From positions 1-35,281 of the IMG/VR virus record IMGVR_UViG_3300025137_000123: a stretch of DNA of 35,281 nt. One strand, given 5' to 3'. This DNA comes from a virus. Made by a program: the position numbers and the translations under genes. Within the stretch, counting starts at the first letter, position 1. Each line of letters starts with the position of its first letter. Below the pieces are notes generated by a model that was not told where the DNA came from, did not search any database, and saw only the letters and a program-made list of their open reading frames with translations. This document shows positions 23,356 to 31,559 of the stretch, piece after piece.

Positions 23356-24086
23356 TAACTTCTTCCATAAGTAGGACGTTGAGGAGCTTGCTTAGTTTTG
23401 TACATATCGTTTTGTACATATGTTTTTAATCTCCTTGCAGCTTGTTCTATTTTAGGGTCAGAACCTGATTTAAATAAAGAGAAACATGTAGACTTAGCCT
23501 CAGCTAAAAGGTAAGGTATTAGTGTGTCGTCTAGGTCTGGTTCAAAACTATCTGTCTGACTAAAGGTAGGGTAGATTGTTCCGTAAGCTTGTGTCTTACT
23601 AGCTGATAAAATAGTTTCAACAGAACTATCAAAAGAGTTCATCACAATGTGTAAGTCATCAAAGCTTGTGTAGTACGATGGCATTGCTGTATTATCAATA
23701 AACAAATCTGTACCACCAGCAACGTCAGCAACAACTGTTACACCTGTAGTTGCGTAGTTCATTGAGTTAATAAAGTCTAGTGGATGTTTGTAAAATATAT
23801 CAATGTACGAGTAACCAGTTGTGGCTACGTTGTACCTTAAACTGACAATTTCTTTTGTGTTTGTTGGGTACTGAAAGTGAGTTGGTTTAGCTGTAGTAGA
23901 CAAAGAAGTTAGCTTTAACAACTGGTGATGCTCTGGTATATCTCTTGCCGAAGATATATTATAAAAGGTATCTTCAATTACCGAAGCTATCTGTTGTGCT
24001 TCTACTGTATCACTGATTGAGTTTACAGCTTCAGAGTCCATGTCACTAAGAATGGACTGAGTCATTTGTAATAATGTTTGTTTCAT
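23355..24086 (-). CDS. tail tubular protein A (gp11-like head-tail adaptor)
   Basis: A 243-residue protein opening with M-K-Q-T-L-L-Q-M-T-Q-S-I-L-S-D-M-D and V-E-A-Q-Q-I-A-S-V-I-E-D-T-F-Y, then a beta-rich middle, and ending with helix L-I-P-Y-L-L-A-E-A-K-S-T-C-F and A-A-R-R-L-K-T-Y. This matches podovirus tail tubular protein A in pattern and size (T7 gp11 is 196). It forms the ring joining portal to nozzle. It lies directly ahead of the nozzle gene in transcription order. Confidence 0.85.
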   Translation of the reverse strand: MKQTLLQMTQSILSDMDSEAVNSISDTVEAQQIASVIEDTFYNISSARDIPEHHQLLKLTSLSTTAKPTHFQYPTNTKEIVSLRYNVATTGYSYIDIFYKHPLDFINSMNYATTGVTVVADVAGGTDLFIDNTAMPSYYTSFDDLHIVMNSFDSSVETILSASKTQAYGTIYPTFSQTDSFEPDLDDTLIPYLLAEAKSTCFSLFKSGSDPKIEQAARRLKTYVQNDMYKTKQAPQRPTYGRS

Positions 24087-24556
24087 TAGGTTCTATCCAG
24101 GGTAACAGTTACATATAATTTTTTGTTTCCTGTAGAAGCTCCGTTAGTTTCCACAGTCATAAAACTATTTGCAGAAATTGAATTGTTAGACGAAGGAGAT
24201 AAAGTGTCTACATCCCCTGCAGCCGATGAACTATTAGCAACAGTAATTGTTCCCATTGATGCAGCCGAAGCATTTTTTACAGTTATGGTTGCATCAGAAC
24301 CAGAGATAGCTCCTTCTAAAACTGTTACAACTTTTTCAATAGTACCAGCATAAGGAATACCAAAATGAATTGTTGATGCTGTAGAAACATTGTCGATAAC
24401 ACCTGTTAAAGTTAAGGGAACAACTGTTTGTGGGTTTGTCCACACACCACTTCCTGATCCGTTAGCAAGATAAACTGTACTAGCTCCAGCAGCAGCAACC
24501 CCTTTGGGTTCATGTAAAAATGATCCAGTAAGAGTACTGTGATTTACGTTAGCCAT
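24086..24556 (-). CDS. beta-rich structural protein (156 aa), first gene after tail promoter
   Basis: A 156-residue, Ala/Gly/Ser/Thr-rich protein with many short strands, for example T-I-H-F-G-I-P-Y-A-G-T-I-E-K-V and D-A-T-I-T-V-K-N-A-S-A. It ends with K-L-Y-V-T-V-T-L-D-R-T. No cysteines or membrane segments are seen. It is transcribed from the strong promoter at 24611-24583, with the ribosome site AAGGAAAAAC. It could be a head decoration, head fibre or neck protein. The family is not recognised. Confidence 0.65.
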   Translation of the reverse strand: MANVNHSTLTGSFLHEPKGVAAAGASTVYLANGSGSGVWTNPQTVVPLTLTGVIDNVSTASTIHFGIPYAGTIEKVVTVLEGAISGSDATITVKNASAASMGTITVANSSSAAGDVDTLSPSSNNSISANSFMTVETNGASTGNKKLYVTVTLDRT

Positions 24557-24582
24557 TGTTTTTCCTTAATAAGTAATACTTA

Positions 24583-24611
24583 ATTATACATCTTATTGAC
24601 GTTTATGTCAA
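24583..24611 (-). promoter_or_regulatory. perfect consensus sigma70 promoter for tail genes
   Basis: On the minus strand TTGACA (24611-24606), exactly 17 bases, and TATAAT (24588-24583), all consensus. Transcription would start near 24576, 20 bases before the gene start at 24556. It lies in the only real gap within the late unit. Confidence 0.88.
24596..24611. promoter_or_regulatory. operator-like inverted repeat over the -35 box
   Basis: TTGAC at 24596-24600 and GTCAA at 24607-24611 form an inverted repeat with a six-base centre that covers the -35 box of the tail promoter. A repressor site is possible, but a 5-bp repeat containing the -35 sequence can arise by chance. Confidence 0.3.
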
Positions 24612-24623
24612 CAATAAAGTAGA

Positions 24624-24645
24624 GTTGGCCCCCGAAAGAGCCAAC
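24624..24645 (-). terminator. hairpin after capsid-region genes, candidate terminator/attenuator
   Basis: GTTGGC (24624-24629) and GCCAAC (24640-24645) form a 6-bp stem with a 10-base loop, ten bases past the stop codon of the 157-residue gene. On the minus strand it is followed by TCTACTTTATTG, a weak T-tract, so termination may be partial. It stands directly before the tail promoter. Confidence 0.5.
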
Positions 24646-24655
24646 CCTGTTGTTT

Positions 24656-25129
24656 TTAAACTGTTATGTATTGGATAACAAGTTTACCAGCACCTGCTGT
24701 AAAGACAGCCGTGCCGTAGTTTAAAGCAATGTAAGCATCTGCTGCACCTACTGTAGCAGCAGCATTAACTAATGCTCCGTTACAGTTGACCGCAGTGTTT
24801 GCTGCTAAAGCTGTTTTGGCAATAGCTGCATCGATACCATCGGCATCAATAGCTGAACCAGCTGCAGTTTGCAGACCGATACCTAGTGTTCCAGAACCAC
24901 CTGAAGTCCAAGCAGTTGTAACAACTAGTTTTGCCATAGTGATATAAGAACCTGCTGGAATGTAAGCTTCATTCGGTGTAGGTGCTACAGCACCCGATGC
25001 TACTAATGTTGCATCAGGTATATCTACCACTAGATATTTAACAGAGTTAAGAGCACCACCGTCATTGACGACAGCACCTTCATCTCCATTTGATAAGACA
25101 TAAAGTCCATCTGAGTTTGTGTAAGACAT
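24656..25129 (-). CDS. beta-rich structural protein (157 aa), candidate head decoration protein
   Basis: A 157-residue protein rich in Ala, Gly, Val and Thr with strand-turn patterns throughout, opening M-S-Y-T-N-S-D-G-L-Y-V-L-S-N-G-D-E-G. It is the next gene after the major capsid protein and precedes a hairpin terminator, so it should be made in large amounts with the capsid. A trimeric or spike-like decoration protein is a reasonable guess. The composition is close to that of the following 156-residue gene, though the two do not align by eye. Confidence 0.65.
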   Translation of the reverse strand: MSYTNSDGLYVLSNGDEGAVVNDGGALNSVKYLVVDIPDATLVASGAVAPTPNEAYIPAGSYITMAKLVVTTAWTSGGSGTLGIGLQTAAGSAIDADGIDAAIAKTALAANTAVNCNGALVNAAATVGAADAYIALNYGTAVFTAGAGKLVIQYITV

Positions 25130-25140
25130 AAGTTATCCCC

Positions 25141-26106
25141 CTATACTGTTGGATTCGTAATAATACGAATCATATTTTCAGGACGATACAACTTAACACC
25201 ATAACGAGCAGTGGTTACAAACTCGTTTCTTTGGTAATCTTTGTTATACTCAAAGTCTACTTCTGGCTCTTGTCTCCATGCACCCACAAATGGGTTTACA
25301 GTTTGAGAGGCAGAGAAGAACAAGTTAGTCTTACCGTTGTTAGTGCTAAAGTCAACATTACCGCCACCTTCTCTATCAGGTAAAGCACCATCTGTAGCAG
25401 TTGCACAGAAGTTTGAAGTATAAACATCAAACCCATATACACTTGCAACAAATCTCATTCCAGTAGCAATACCATCTCTTACAATACCTTCCCATTTAGG
25501 GTTGCTTGACACAGCCACTAGGTCGGTTAGAGTGTTGAGAGCAAACTCAACAGATGGATCAACTATAGCAATCAGATTTTGGTCTGGTACATTAGCCTTT
25601 TTAAGAGCATATCTAGCATAAGCAAAGTCAGCAACTTCGATTTTACCAGCATTACCCCCAGACAAACGGTGATGAACACCATCAATGTCCTCTTGAGAGT
25701 TAGCAGAAATACCTACTTCTGGTGCTGCCATTGTAGTTGTCTCAAAGTGAGACATGATTGCACGTTCTTGCTCAGGAACAAAACGAGATATTAATTCCGA
25801 AGAATAGTATACATCTTGTTCAGCTTTCTTTGTCATGTAAGTAGCTGAGGACAGATACTTGTCAACGGTGAAAGTAAAGTTTCCTGTATCAAGTGGACGG
25901 TAAGTAACTGCTGCATCTTCTGCATAGTTCTCTACCTGTGCTTGTCCGATAGATGGGATGTTAAATGTGTTTCCATCTGGGAACCCATCAAGCATACGGA
26001 CGTACCGTTGTGCCATCATCTCATCTCTTAGTATCTCCTTCAGTTCGGCTGACCATAGATTAGTCCGAATGAGGAGAGCAGAGTTTGTCGTATTCATACC
26101 CGACAT
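25141..26106 (-). CDS. major capsid protein (HK97 fold)
   Basis: A 321-residue capsid protein of the podovirus HK97-fold type. Recognisable stretches are W-S-A-E-L-K-E-I-L-R-D-E near the N-terminus, I-P-S-I-G-Q-A, the long P-D-Q-N-L-I-A-I-V-D-P spine strand, G-M-R-F-V-A-S-V-Y-G-F-D-V-Y, and R-Y-G-V-K-L-Y-R-P-E-N at the C-terminus. Its place after the scaffold gene fits. The length is in the usual 310-350 range. The start has the ribosome site AAGGAGAAA, about the strongest of the window. Confidence 0.92.
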   Translation of the reverse strand: MSGMNTTNSALLIRTNLWSAELKEILRDEMMAQRYVRMLDGFPDGNTFNIPSIGQAQVENYAEDAAVTYRPLDTGNFTFTVDKYLSSATYMTKKAEQDVYYSSELISRFVPEQERAIMSHFETTTMAAPEVGISANSQEDIDGVHHRLSGGNAGKIEVADFAYARYALKKANVPDQNLIAIVDPSVEFALNTLTDLVAVSSNPKWEGIVRDGIATGMRFVASVYGFDVYTSNFCATATDGALPDREGGGNVDFSTNNGKTNLFFSASQTVNPFVGAWRQEPEVDFEYNKDYQRNEFVTTARYGVKLYRPENMIRIITNPTV

Positions 26107-26118
26107 GTGGTTTCTCCT

Positions 26119-26892
26119 TTAGTTTCCAAACTGTTCCCCTAATCTTTGTTTATCCTGTAAGATTTGTTGTTGTATTTTTGAGGAATAGTATAGGTTTCGG
26201 TTTTCTCGTCTAAGATTTTGGTAGTATTTCCAATTTCTTTCTGACGAGGATTGCATGTTAACACTTTCTGTACGAACCGAACCTTGAACCATTGGCTTAA
26301 AGTCTTTCTTTGGTTCACCAATCAGACTAAAAAAAGCATTTGGAGATTCAGATGCGACTTCTTGAAGACGTTGCATACTAATTCCCAGTTCTTTAGACTT
26401 CTCTTTGACTCTGTTAAGAGCCTCCGTCCCAAAACTACTTTCTAGTTCCTGATCGACAAGACTTAGATTCTGTTTAATCACAGACTCTCTGTCTCTTTCA
26501 GATAGTGTTTTCTCTACAAGGCTCTTCAGGTCTGCCTCACTAACATTGGAGTTGGTGTTCTCCTGTACAGTGCCACCATTATTATTGTTTGGCATTGCAG
26601 TATTCGCAGTGGTGGGGTCTGCGGCCTTATTCTGCAATTCTTCTAGGAGTTGTTTAGAATAATCTTGTTTACCCAAGTCTTCTTTCATTTCTGAAAGTTG
26701 ACGTTCAAGTTGTTCTATATGGCTGTCGGCTTCTATTTTTCCTTTAGCCAGAACTTCAGGGTCTTTCCAATTATCTCCTTTGGCCTCTGCGAGTTTAGTA
26801 ACATAAGATTCTACTGGTTTAGTTTCTTGTGTAGCTTGTAACTCTGGCTGAGTTGTGTCCGTGGTTGGACTGCTCTCAGTAAATACACTCAT
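26119..26892 (-). CDS. capsid scaffolding protein
   Basis: A 257-residue acidic protein. The N-terminal 40 residues are Thr/Gln/Glu-rich, followed by coiled-coil helices (60-85), a poly-Asn linker (about 100-115) and further helices. A C-terminal basic segment contains W-K-Y-Y-Q-N-L-R-R-E-N-R and S-K-I-Q-Q-Q-I. Acidic, helical protein with a basic C-terminal hook that binds capsid is the layout of podovirus scaffolds, and it sits between portal and capsid genes as in T7 (gp9). It guides procapsid assembly and is absent from the final head. Confidence 0.85.
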   Translation of the reverse strand: MSVFTESSPTTDTTQPELQATQETKPVESYVTKLAEAKGDNWKDPEVLAKGKIEADSHIEQLERQLSEMKEDLGKQDYSKQLLEELQNKAADPTTANTAMPNNNNGGTVQENTNSNVSEADLKSLVEKTLSERDRESVIKQNLSLVDQELESSFGTEALNRVKEKSKELGISMQRLQEVASESPNAFFSLIGEPKKDFKPMVQGSVRTESVNMQSSSERNWKYYQNLRRENRNLYYSSKIQQQILQDKQRLGEQFGN

Positions 26893-26895
26893 AAG

Positions 26896-27135
26896 TTATT
26901 CCTTACTTAAAGTAATTAATTTAAAAATGTCATCGAGGACTTGGTTGTACTCGTTAACACTCACTTGTCGAAGCTCCCAATTTGGAACTTCATAGTCACG
27001 AACAGAATCTTTTCTTTTATATTCTTGTTCGAGAATTCTTTTTAAATCATCAAAAGCATTTCTGTATCCTAATACTTCTGCTTTTCTTTTTTCTTTTTCT
27101 TCAGTCTTGTAACCTTTTACCCATACGGAAAGCAT
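26896..27135 (-). CDS. hypothetical protein between portal and scaffold (79 aa)
   Basis: A 79-residue, strongly helical and charged protein: K-T-E-E-K-E-K-R-K-A-E-V, then Y-R-N-A-F-D-D-L-K-R-I-L, and an acidic C-terminus. The gap to both neighbours is three bases or fewer. No family is recognised. A role in head assembly is inferred from position. Confidence 0.6.
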   Translation of the reverse strand: MLSVWVKGYKTEEKEKRKAEVLGYRNAFDDLKRILEQEYKRKDSVRDYEVPNWELRQVSVNEYNQVLDDIFKLITLSKE

Positions 27136-28872
27136 TTATATTCCTAACTCGTCAGCTAACATTTGTTGTTCAATGTCTTTTGTTTCAGCAGACTGAGCTT
27201 CTTGTTGAGTTTCCATTTGTTCTTCTACACCAATGTTTTCTTTAAAGATAGAAGGTTCTCCTAATTCATCAGCTAGAATTCTAGCAAATTCTTTTCCTGA
27301 AAGATGGACAGCAACAGTAGGATCAGATAATTTAATTTGGTAGAGTTGAGTAAGGTTTTGTAATCTTCTTGCTCTTTCAGCAAAATGTCTAGCTCCTATG
27401 GGAGTGATTCTTCCTCTACCTACAATGTCTTCTTTTGAAACATCCATGAAATAAGTGTTACCATTCTCTTCTACTTTAATAGTTTCTAAAGTATTCATTG
27501 TTCTTCGAGAAACTTCTAACATAGCATTAAGAATTGGCTCTAAAAATACTCTTTCAAAATGAGCAGTTTTGTGTTCAAATATTCTTGAAGAAGAGTTCTG
27601 TAAACTTTGTACTTCGAAAGCTGTCTTTTCTCCTGGTGTTCTAATACCCATAGCCTGTCGTGGAGCACCAGCCATCTCTTCCATAATGTCAGTAATGTTT
27701 CCTATTTGTAAGTCTGCTTGTAAAGCTGTTGTGTCAGGAGCCATGTAACCCACATCACCTTCTTCACCAAGATAAATTCTTGCCCCTGGTTCAAATACAA
27801 AGTCTTCAACATCCCCTCTAATTTTTAGAATAGGGTAAGCTATCTGGTCAAACACATCTGCTTTAAGATTTTCTAAGTGGTCAATTCTGTACTGTAGTCC
27901 AACAAGATTATCTAGTGGCCCCATTGCATAGAGATTGTCAGGTCTTGGTCTCCATCCTGCATGAAAGATTGGTGCTGTGCCAAACCAACTTGGATTTTCT
28001 TCGTTAGCTAAAATATAAGCTCTGTCTACAACAGTAATAATTCTATCTGTAGACAATTTATTTGTTTCTGCATCGTAGTAGTCACCGTAGAATGTAAGAA
28101 TTTCTACATAGTTAGACTCGTAGTATTGTTGTATTGAGGAAAATCCGTCAGCAATATAGCCATCAGCTTTTTCGTAAGTACCACCACCTCTAACGGCTGC
28201 TCTTGCTTCCATCATTTTAGTAAAGACACCACTCATGTATTCTTTTGACGGATCGTTTTCAATCATTGTTTTAATTTCACCTAGTGTTTTTATTGTTTTA
28301 ATAATCTTAGGTGTCTTGTGAAATTCTGCAGCAGTTGGGTTAAATACAATATCGTAAGGTGAAACACGAACTACTTTTGGGCCAACGTAATTAACATTTA
28401 TTTCTCCGTCTTTCTTTTCGTTGACATCTCTATCAAAAACTACAGTAGCAAAACAGTTTCCGTATTGAATATAATCATATAGTAAATCAGAAGCTACAGT
28501 TGTAAAATGAGACTGAGTAATTTTTGATTTCATAAAGTTTTCAATAATAGTTGTCTTGTCAAACTCAGTAGCTTCAGGATTACTAGCCTCAAACTTCATC
28601 CAGTTCTGTTGTGGAAACAAAGATGCAAAGTAGTTAGCATGTAAGTTATCCATGATCTGTGTAAGTTTTGGAGTTGTTGTAGAGTTTGACCAAGGCAACA
28701 TAGAGTTTGTAGTTGTTCGAGTGTCAGTGGCATAGATGTAGTTACGGAGTTCTTTCCATTCCTCAATCTTTTTCTGTCTTAAAGTATTCCACTCTCTCCA
28801 CCGATTAGCTATCTCAACAGCCATGTGGTCAGGGTCGAGCATATACTCAAGTTCTATTGTTTCTCCTGCCAT
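27136..28872 (-). CDS. portal protein (T7 gp8-like head-tail connector)
   Basis: A 578-residue portal. Features are the N-terminal W-R-E-W-N-T-L-R-Q-K-K-I-E-E-W-K-E-L-R helix, N-S-M-L-P-W-S-N-S, H-A-N-Y-F-A-S-L-F-P, the central G-P-L-D-N-L-V-G-L-Q-Y-R-I-D-H-L-E stem-type helices, and A-P-R-Q-A-M-G-I-R-T-P-G-E-K-T-A. Such proteins form a dodecameric ring at one head vertex through which DNA is packaged and ejected. The C-terminus is Gln/Glu-rich. The ATG overlaps the terminase stop (TAATG). Confidence 0.9.
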   Translation of the reverse strand: MAGETIELEYMLDPDHMAVEIANRWREWNTLRQKKIEEWKELRNYIYATDTRTTTNSMLPWSNSTTTPKLTQIMDNLHANYFASLFPQQNWMKFEASNPEATEFDKTTIIENFMKSKITQSHFTTVASDLLYDYIQYGNCFATVVFDRDVNEKKDGEINVNYVGPKVVRVSPYDIVFNPTAAEFHKTPKIIKTIKTLGEIKTMIENDPSKEYMSGVFTKMMEARAAVRGGGTYEKADGYIADGFSSIQQYYESNYVEILTFYGDYYDAETNKLSTDRIITVVDRAYILANEENPSWFGTAPIFHAGWRPRPDNLYAMGPLDNLVGLQYRIDHLENLKADVFDQIAYPILKIRGDVEDFVFEPGARIYLGEEGDVGYMAPDTTALQADLQIGNITDIMEEMAGAPRQAMGIRTPGEKTAFEVQSLQNSSSRIFEHKTAHFERVFLEPILNAMLEVSRRTMNTLETIKVEENGNTYFMDVSKEDIVGRGRITPIGARHFAERARRLQNLTQLYQIKLSDPTVAVHLSGKEFARILADELGEPSIFKENIGVEEQMETQQEAQSAETKDIEQQMLADELGI

Positions 28873-30410
28873 TATGCGGCTCCTCTAAATCTGTTATTAG
28901 CCCAAACAATATTGTTTTTCATTGTACGATTAATACTTTTTGATGGTTTAATTGCAATATCAATAGCTGCAGCTAAAGCATCTTTTATATCATCGTGTGG
29001 TGGATGTCTGGACATTAACTCTTCTTCCAACACTTGTATATTTCCTCCACGATAGTGCCATATTTGTAGGTTATCGTACCTTGGCTCTAGTGTCGCAGCT
29101 ATACGTTCTTCTTTATTTCCTTGATGTCTGTTAGGTCTGTATTCATCTATACTAATTGACAACCCATGTTGTTTAATTAATTCTTTTAGCTGAACAACAA
29201 TAGCTTGTTGTGCTACTGTAACCTCTGCTCTCATTTTTCTAAACGACCATTTAGTTGACAACTCTAGTATATGTTTAAAGTACTCAGATATTCTGTCTGT
29301 TCTAAATCTGTCTATATCTAAAACATAAATATTATTTTGAGAGTCTACTCCTACAATAACAAGTGCTGTGTAGTCTGCTTTCTTTGACAAACTAAATGCA
29401 AAGTCTACGGCTGCAAAGATATTTAATTTACTTTCTTTGTAGAACCAGTAACCACTTTCTTCTCGTAGATGTTTACGTTCAAAGTATTGAAACTTGTTTC
29501 TCTCTACTGGTACGTTGTCTGGATCACTAGGATCATTGTAATACTGTGCTTTAAACTGAGACTTGTCTAAGTACTGTCCTCTTTTTTTAGCTAGTATTTG
29601 TCGATTAAACCCAAACTGTTTGCCGTCTTTTCGTGACTGTTGAGGCCACAAGAACTCTCCTGTTCCGTCCCCTCTGTCCTCAACAGCTCTTTCTAAAATT
29701 TCGTATATCTGTTCTTCAGATACTTTGTTGCCATCATCGTCATACTTGTCTTCAACCATTTTCATTAGGTTACTATAAAGATCAGAAGGATGATACCTTG
29801 TTCCTACAATCCATTCTCTCGCATTAGTTCCTTCAATCGAGGATAAGAGGGAGTACTGACTCTTAACTTTTTCTCTACCTTCCCCTGTGTAGGCGTTTTC
29901 ATATACGACAACATCGTCCAAAACAGCAATGTCACAGTGCATACCAGTAAGTGAGGTAGTGAGACCACCTGTAAATATAGACGGATCACGAACATTTTCC
30001 TTTTTTCTAAGTGGGTGGTCTAACATAATTTCTGATGTTGTCCACCTTACACGTTTACCTTCTTCCTTTTGTACATGGTCAGGCCAGTATCTACGGAAGG
30101 TGTTTGATGTTAGTATTCCTTTAATAAATCCTAACTGTTTTTCTGCAAGGTTAGCTGTCGCAGATATATAAAGTATTCTAAGTGTCGGGTCTTTAGTTAA
30201 CTCCCATGCTACACGATAAGCAATCATTCGAGACTTACCATGATCTCTTGGGAAGAGTAGTAGTTGGTGGGTCTTACTGTTTTCTTTAGTCCACCACTGA
30301 CACATATCTTCGTGACATTGTCCTAGTAATTGTTCAGGTGCAATAAGTTTAATAAAAGTAATTAGATCACTTTCTGCTGCATCCCTTATGTCATCTTGGG
30401 TTACTACCAT
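28872..30410 (-). CDS. terL: terminase large subunit (packaging ATPase-nuclease)
   Basis: A 512-residue TerL. The ATPase has Walker A F-P-R-D-H-G-K-S-R (53-61) and Walker B I-A-V-L-D-D166 with the adjacent catalytic acidic residue. The RNase H-like nuclease has D336 (A-A-V-D-F-A-F-S), an acidic E396 (R-A-E-V) and D474/D477 in P-H-D-D-I-K-D-A. It pumps and cuts phage DNA into the prohead. It overlaps the upstream 85-residue gene by seven bases and the portal gene downstream. No obvious small terminase is visible in the window. Confidence 0.95.
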   Translation of the reverse strand: MVVTQDDIRDAAESDLITFIKLIAPEQLLGQCHEDMCQWWTKENSKTHQLLLFPRDHGKSRMIAYRVAWELTKDPTLRILYISATANLAEKQLGFIKGILTSNTFRRYWPDHVQKEEGKRVRWTTSEIMLDHPLRKKENVRDPSIFTGGLTTSLTGMHCDIAVLDDVVVYENAYTGEGREKVKSQYSLLSSIEGTNAREWIVGTRYHPSDLYSNLMKMVEDKYDDDGNKVSEEQIYEILERAVEDRGDGTGEFLWPQQSRKDGKQFGFNRQILAKKRGQYLDKSQFKAQYYNDPSDPDNVPVERNKFQYFERKHLREESGYWFYKESKLNIFAAVDFAFSLSKKADYTALVIVGVDSQNNIYVLDIDRFRTDRISEYFKHILELSTKWSFRKMRAEVTVAQQAIVVQLKELIKQHGLSISIDEYRPNRHQGNKEERIAATLEPRYDNLQIWHYRGGNIQVLEEELMSRHPPHDDIKDALAAAIDIAIKPSKSINRTMKNNIVWANNRFRGAA

Positions 30411-30661
30411 GCTCTACAAGACCAATACCTAGCTTTTGTTTTAGGGCCAGGAGTATCACAGTTATGCCTAGCCCTAAAGTTTTTCTTTCTTCCAGGAATA
30501 TTCTTTTTAATTGTCATGTTAGGATCACCGAAGGTAACTCGTTTTGTTTTACTACCGTCTTTAACGTAGACAACAGATTTCTTTTTACCGTAGCTTGTTT
30601 CTCCTTTAGAGATACGTCTAGGTTTATTTAACTTTACACTTTTACCTTGGTAAGCAGCCAT
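30404..30661 (-). CDS. DUF5872-like basic protein (85 aa) in the terminase-small position
   Basis: An 85-residue, very basic protein: N-K-P-R-R-I-S-K-G-E-T-S-Y-G-K-K-K-S-V, V-T-F-G-D-P-N-M, and at the C-terminus F-R-A-R-H-N-C-D-T-P-G-P-K-T-K-A-R-Y-W-S-C-R-A-W. I recognise the C-terminal R-H-N-C...A-R-Y-W-S-C-R-x-W pattern from DUF5872-type proteins in marine phages, function unknown. The two cysteines and histidine could hold metal. It occupies the place where T7 has its small terminase (gp18, 89 residues), but shows none of the acidic, helical features of that protein. Confidence 0.7.
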   Translation of the reverse strand: MAAYQGKSVKLNKPRRISKGETSYGKKKSVVYVKDGSKTKRVTFGDPNMTIKKNIPGRKKNFRARHNCDTPGPKTKARYWSCRAW

Positions 30662-30825
30662 TACTCTGGAGCTTTTTCTTTTAACACAATACCTAAAATT
30701 CCTGAAGCAATACCAATAAAGATTAGCTCACCTACTCCACTGATTACACCTAATCCAACTATGCCAACACCAACGGCTGCATAACTTGAAGGTTCGGTTG
30801 ATCTTGCTTTAATCCAATTTATCAT
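30661..30825 (-). CDS. holin-like small membrane protein (54 aa)
   Basis: ATG at 30825, TAA at 30663-30661 sharing one base with the next start. The product opens M-I-N-W-I-K-A-R-S-T-E-P-S-S-Y-A-A-V, followed by two Gly-rich hydrophobic stretches (about residues 16-30 and 34-48: G-V-G-I-V-G-L-G-V-I and L-I-F-I-G-I-A-S-G-I-L-G-I-V-L), ending K-E-K-A-P-E. Short protein, two hydrophobic helices and a charged tail fit a small class II-type holin, and its position one gene upstream of terminase resembles T7 gp17.5. No lysis test can be read from sequence. Confidence 0.65.
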   Translation of the reverse strand: MINWIKARSTEPSSYAAVGVGIVGLGVISGVGELIFIGIASGILGIVLKEKAPE

Positions 30826-30840
30826 AATACTATTCCTTAT

Positions 30841-31557
30841 TTAATTATCCAATAGTGGATTTGTTAAAGCTTGCTTAATTTTCATATCTAAGTTTTCTTC
30901 TAGTGTTACAATTTTTAAGTCAAGCCTGTCTACTTTTGAATCCATTCGTATTTCAAAAGAACTTATTACACCTCTAACGTCTTCGATGTTTTGTCTATTT
31001 CGTGATTCTTGCTTTGCCATATCAGACTCAGCTTGGTCTAGGTCTTCTTTAACTTGAGTGCTCTGAGTGTCCATAGCTTTTTCTACACTACTTATATCAA
31101 GTTTAATTCTTCGTTCTTGCTTTTCAATATTTTCTTCAAACGAATCTAAAGTTTCTTTTAATCTGTTTTCTTGTTCATTTATACTGACTTCTATTCCAGA
31201 TATGTCTTCTCGTAGTTCTATCTTTGCATCGTGGACACTTGCCGATACGTTAGCTACTGAAGACTTTATTGAGTTAACCTGTTCTCTAATCATTTCGTTA
31301 ACAAGTAAGTCTGCTTCTTTGAGATTACTAAACTGTTCTTCTATAATGTTTAGTTGGTTCTCTACCATTGTTATATGTTTATCAATGTGGCTAAGGTCAG
31401 GGCTTACAAAATTAGCTATTTTTTTTTCCATTGCCAAGTATCTATTGTAGGCTTCGAATCCCCCATACAAACCCCCAATAATTGTACCGACAAGGGGTAT
31501 AATAAGAAGTAGCTTAGAGCCACCTATCTTCAGTCCCTTGTATTCGACCTCTGCCAT
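30841..31557 (-). CDS. membrane-anchored coiled-coil protein (238 aa)
   Basis: A membrane helix at about residues 15-33 (L-L-L-I-I-P-L-V-G-T-I-I-G-G-L-Y-G) is followed by some 190 residues of coiled coil with regular heptads and a repeating pattern of K/Q-E-x-R-x-K/R...D-I-S/E-x-V (around 115-205). It has no cysteine. Anchor plus long rod is similar to an inner-membrane spanin or a membrane tether, but there is no Rz1-type partner inside the gene, and a candidate u-spanin already exists at 11317-11685. The place is between a tiny basic protein and the holin-like gene. Function unknown. Confidence 0.7.
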   Translation of the reverse strand: MAEVEYKGLKIGGSKLLLIIPLVGTIIGGLYGGFEAYNRYLAMEKKIANFVSPDLSHIDKHITMVENQLNIIEEQFSNLKEADLLVNEMIREQVNSIKSSVANVSASVHDAKIELREDISGIEVSINEQENRLKETLDSFEENIEKQERRIKLDISSVEKAMDTQSTQVKEDLDQAESDMAKQESRNRQNIEDVRGVISSFEIRMDSKVDRLDLKIVTLEENLDMKIKQALTNPLLDN

Positions 31558-31559
31558 CT

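Noticed and set aside
30841-31557. Rz-type i-spanin call for the membrane coiled-coil protein
   Set aside because: Layout partly fits, but there is no Rz1-like lipoprotein nested in or next to it, and a better spanin candidate exists at 11317-11685.
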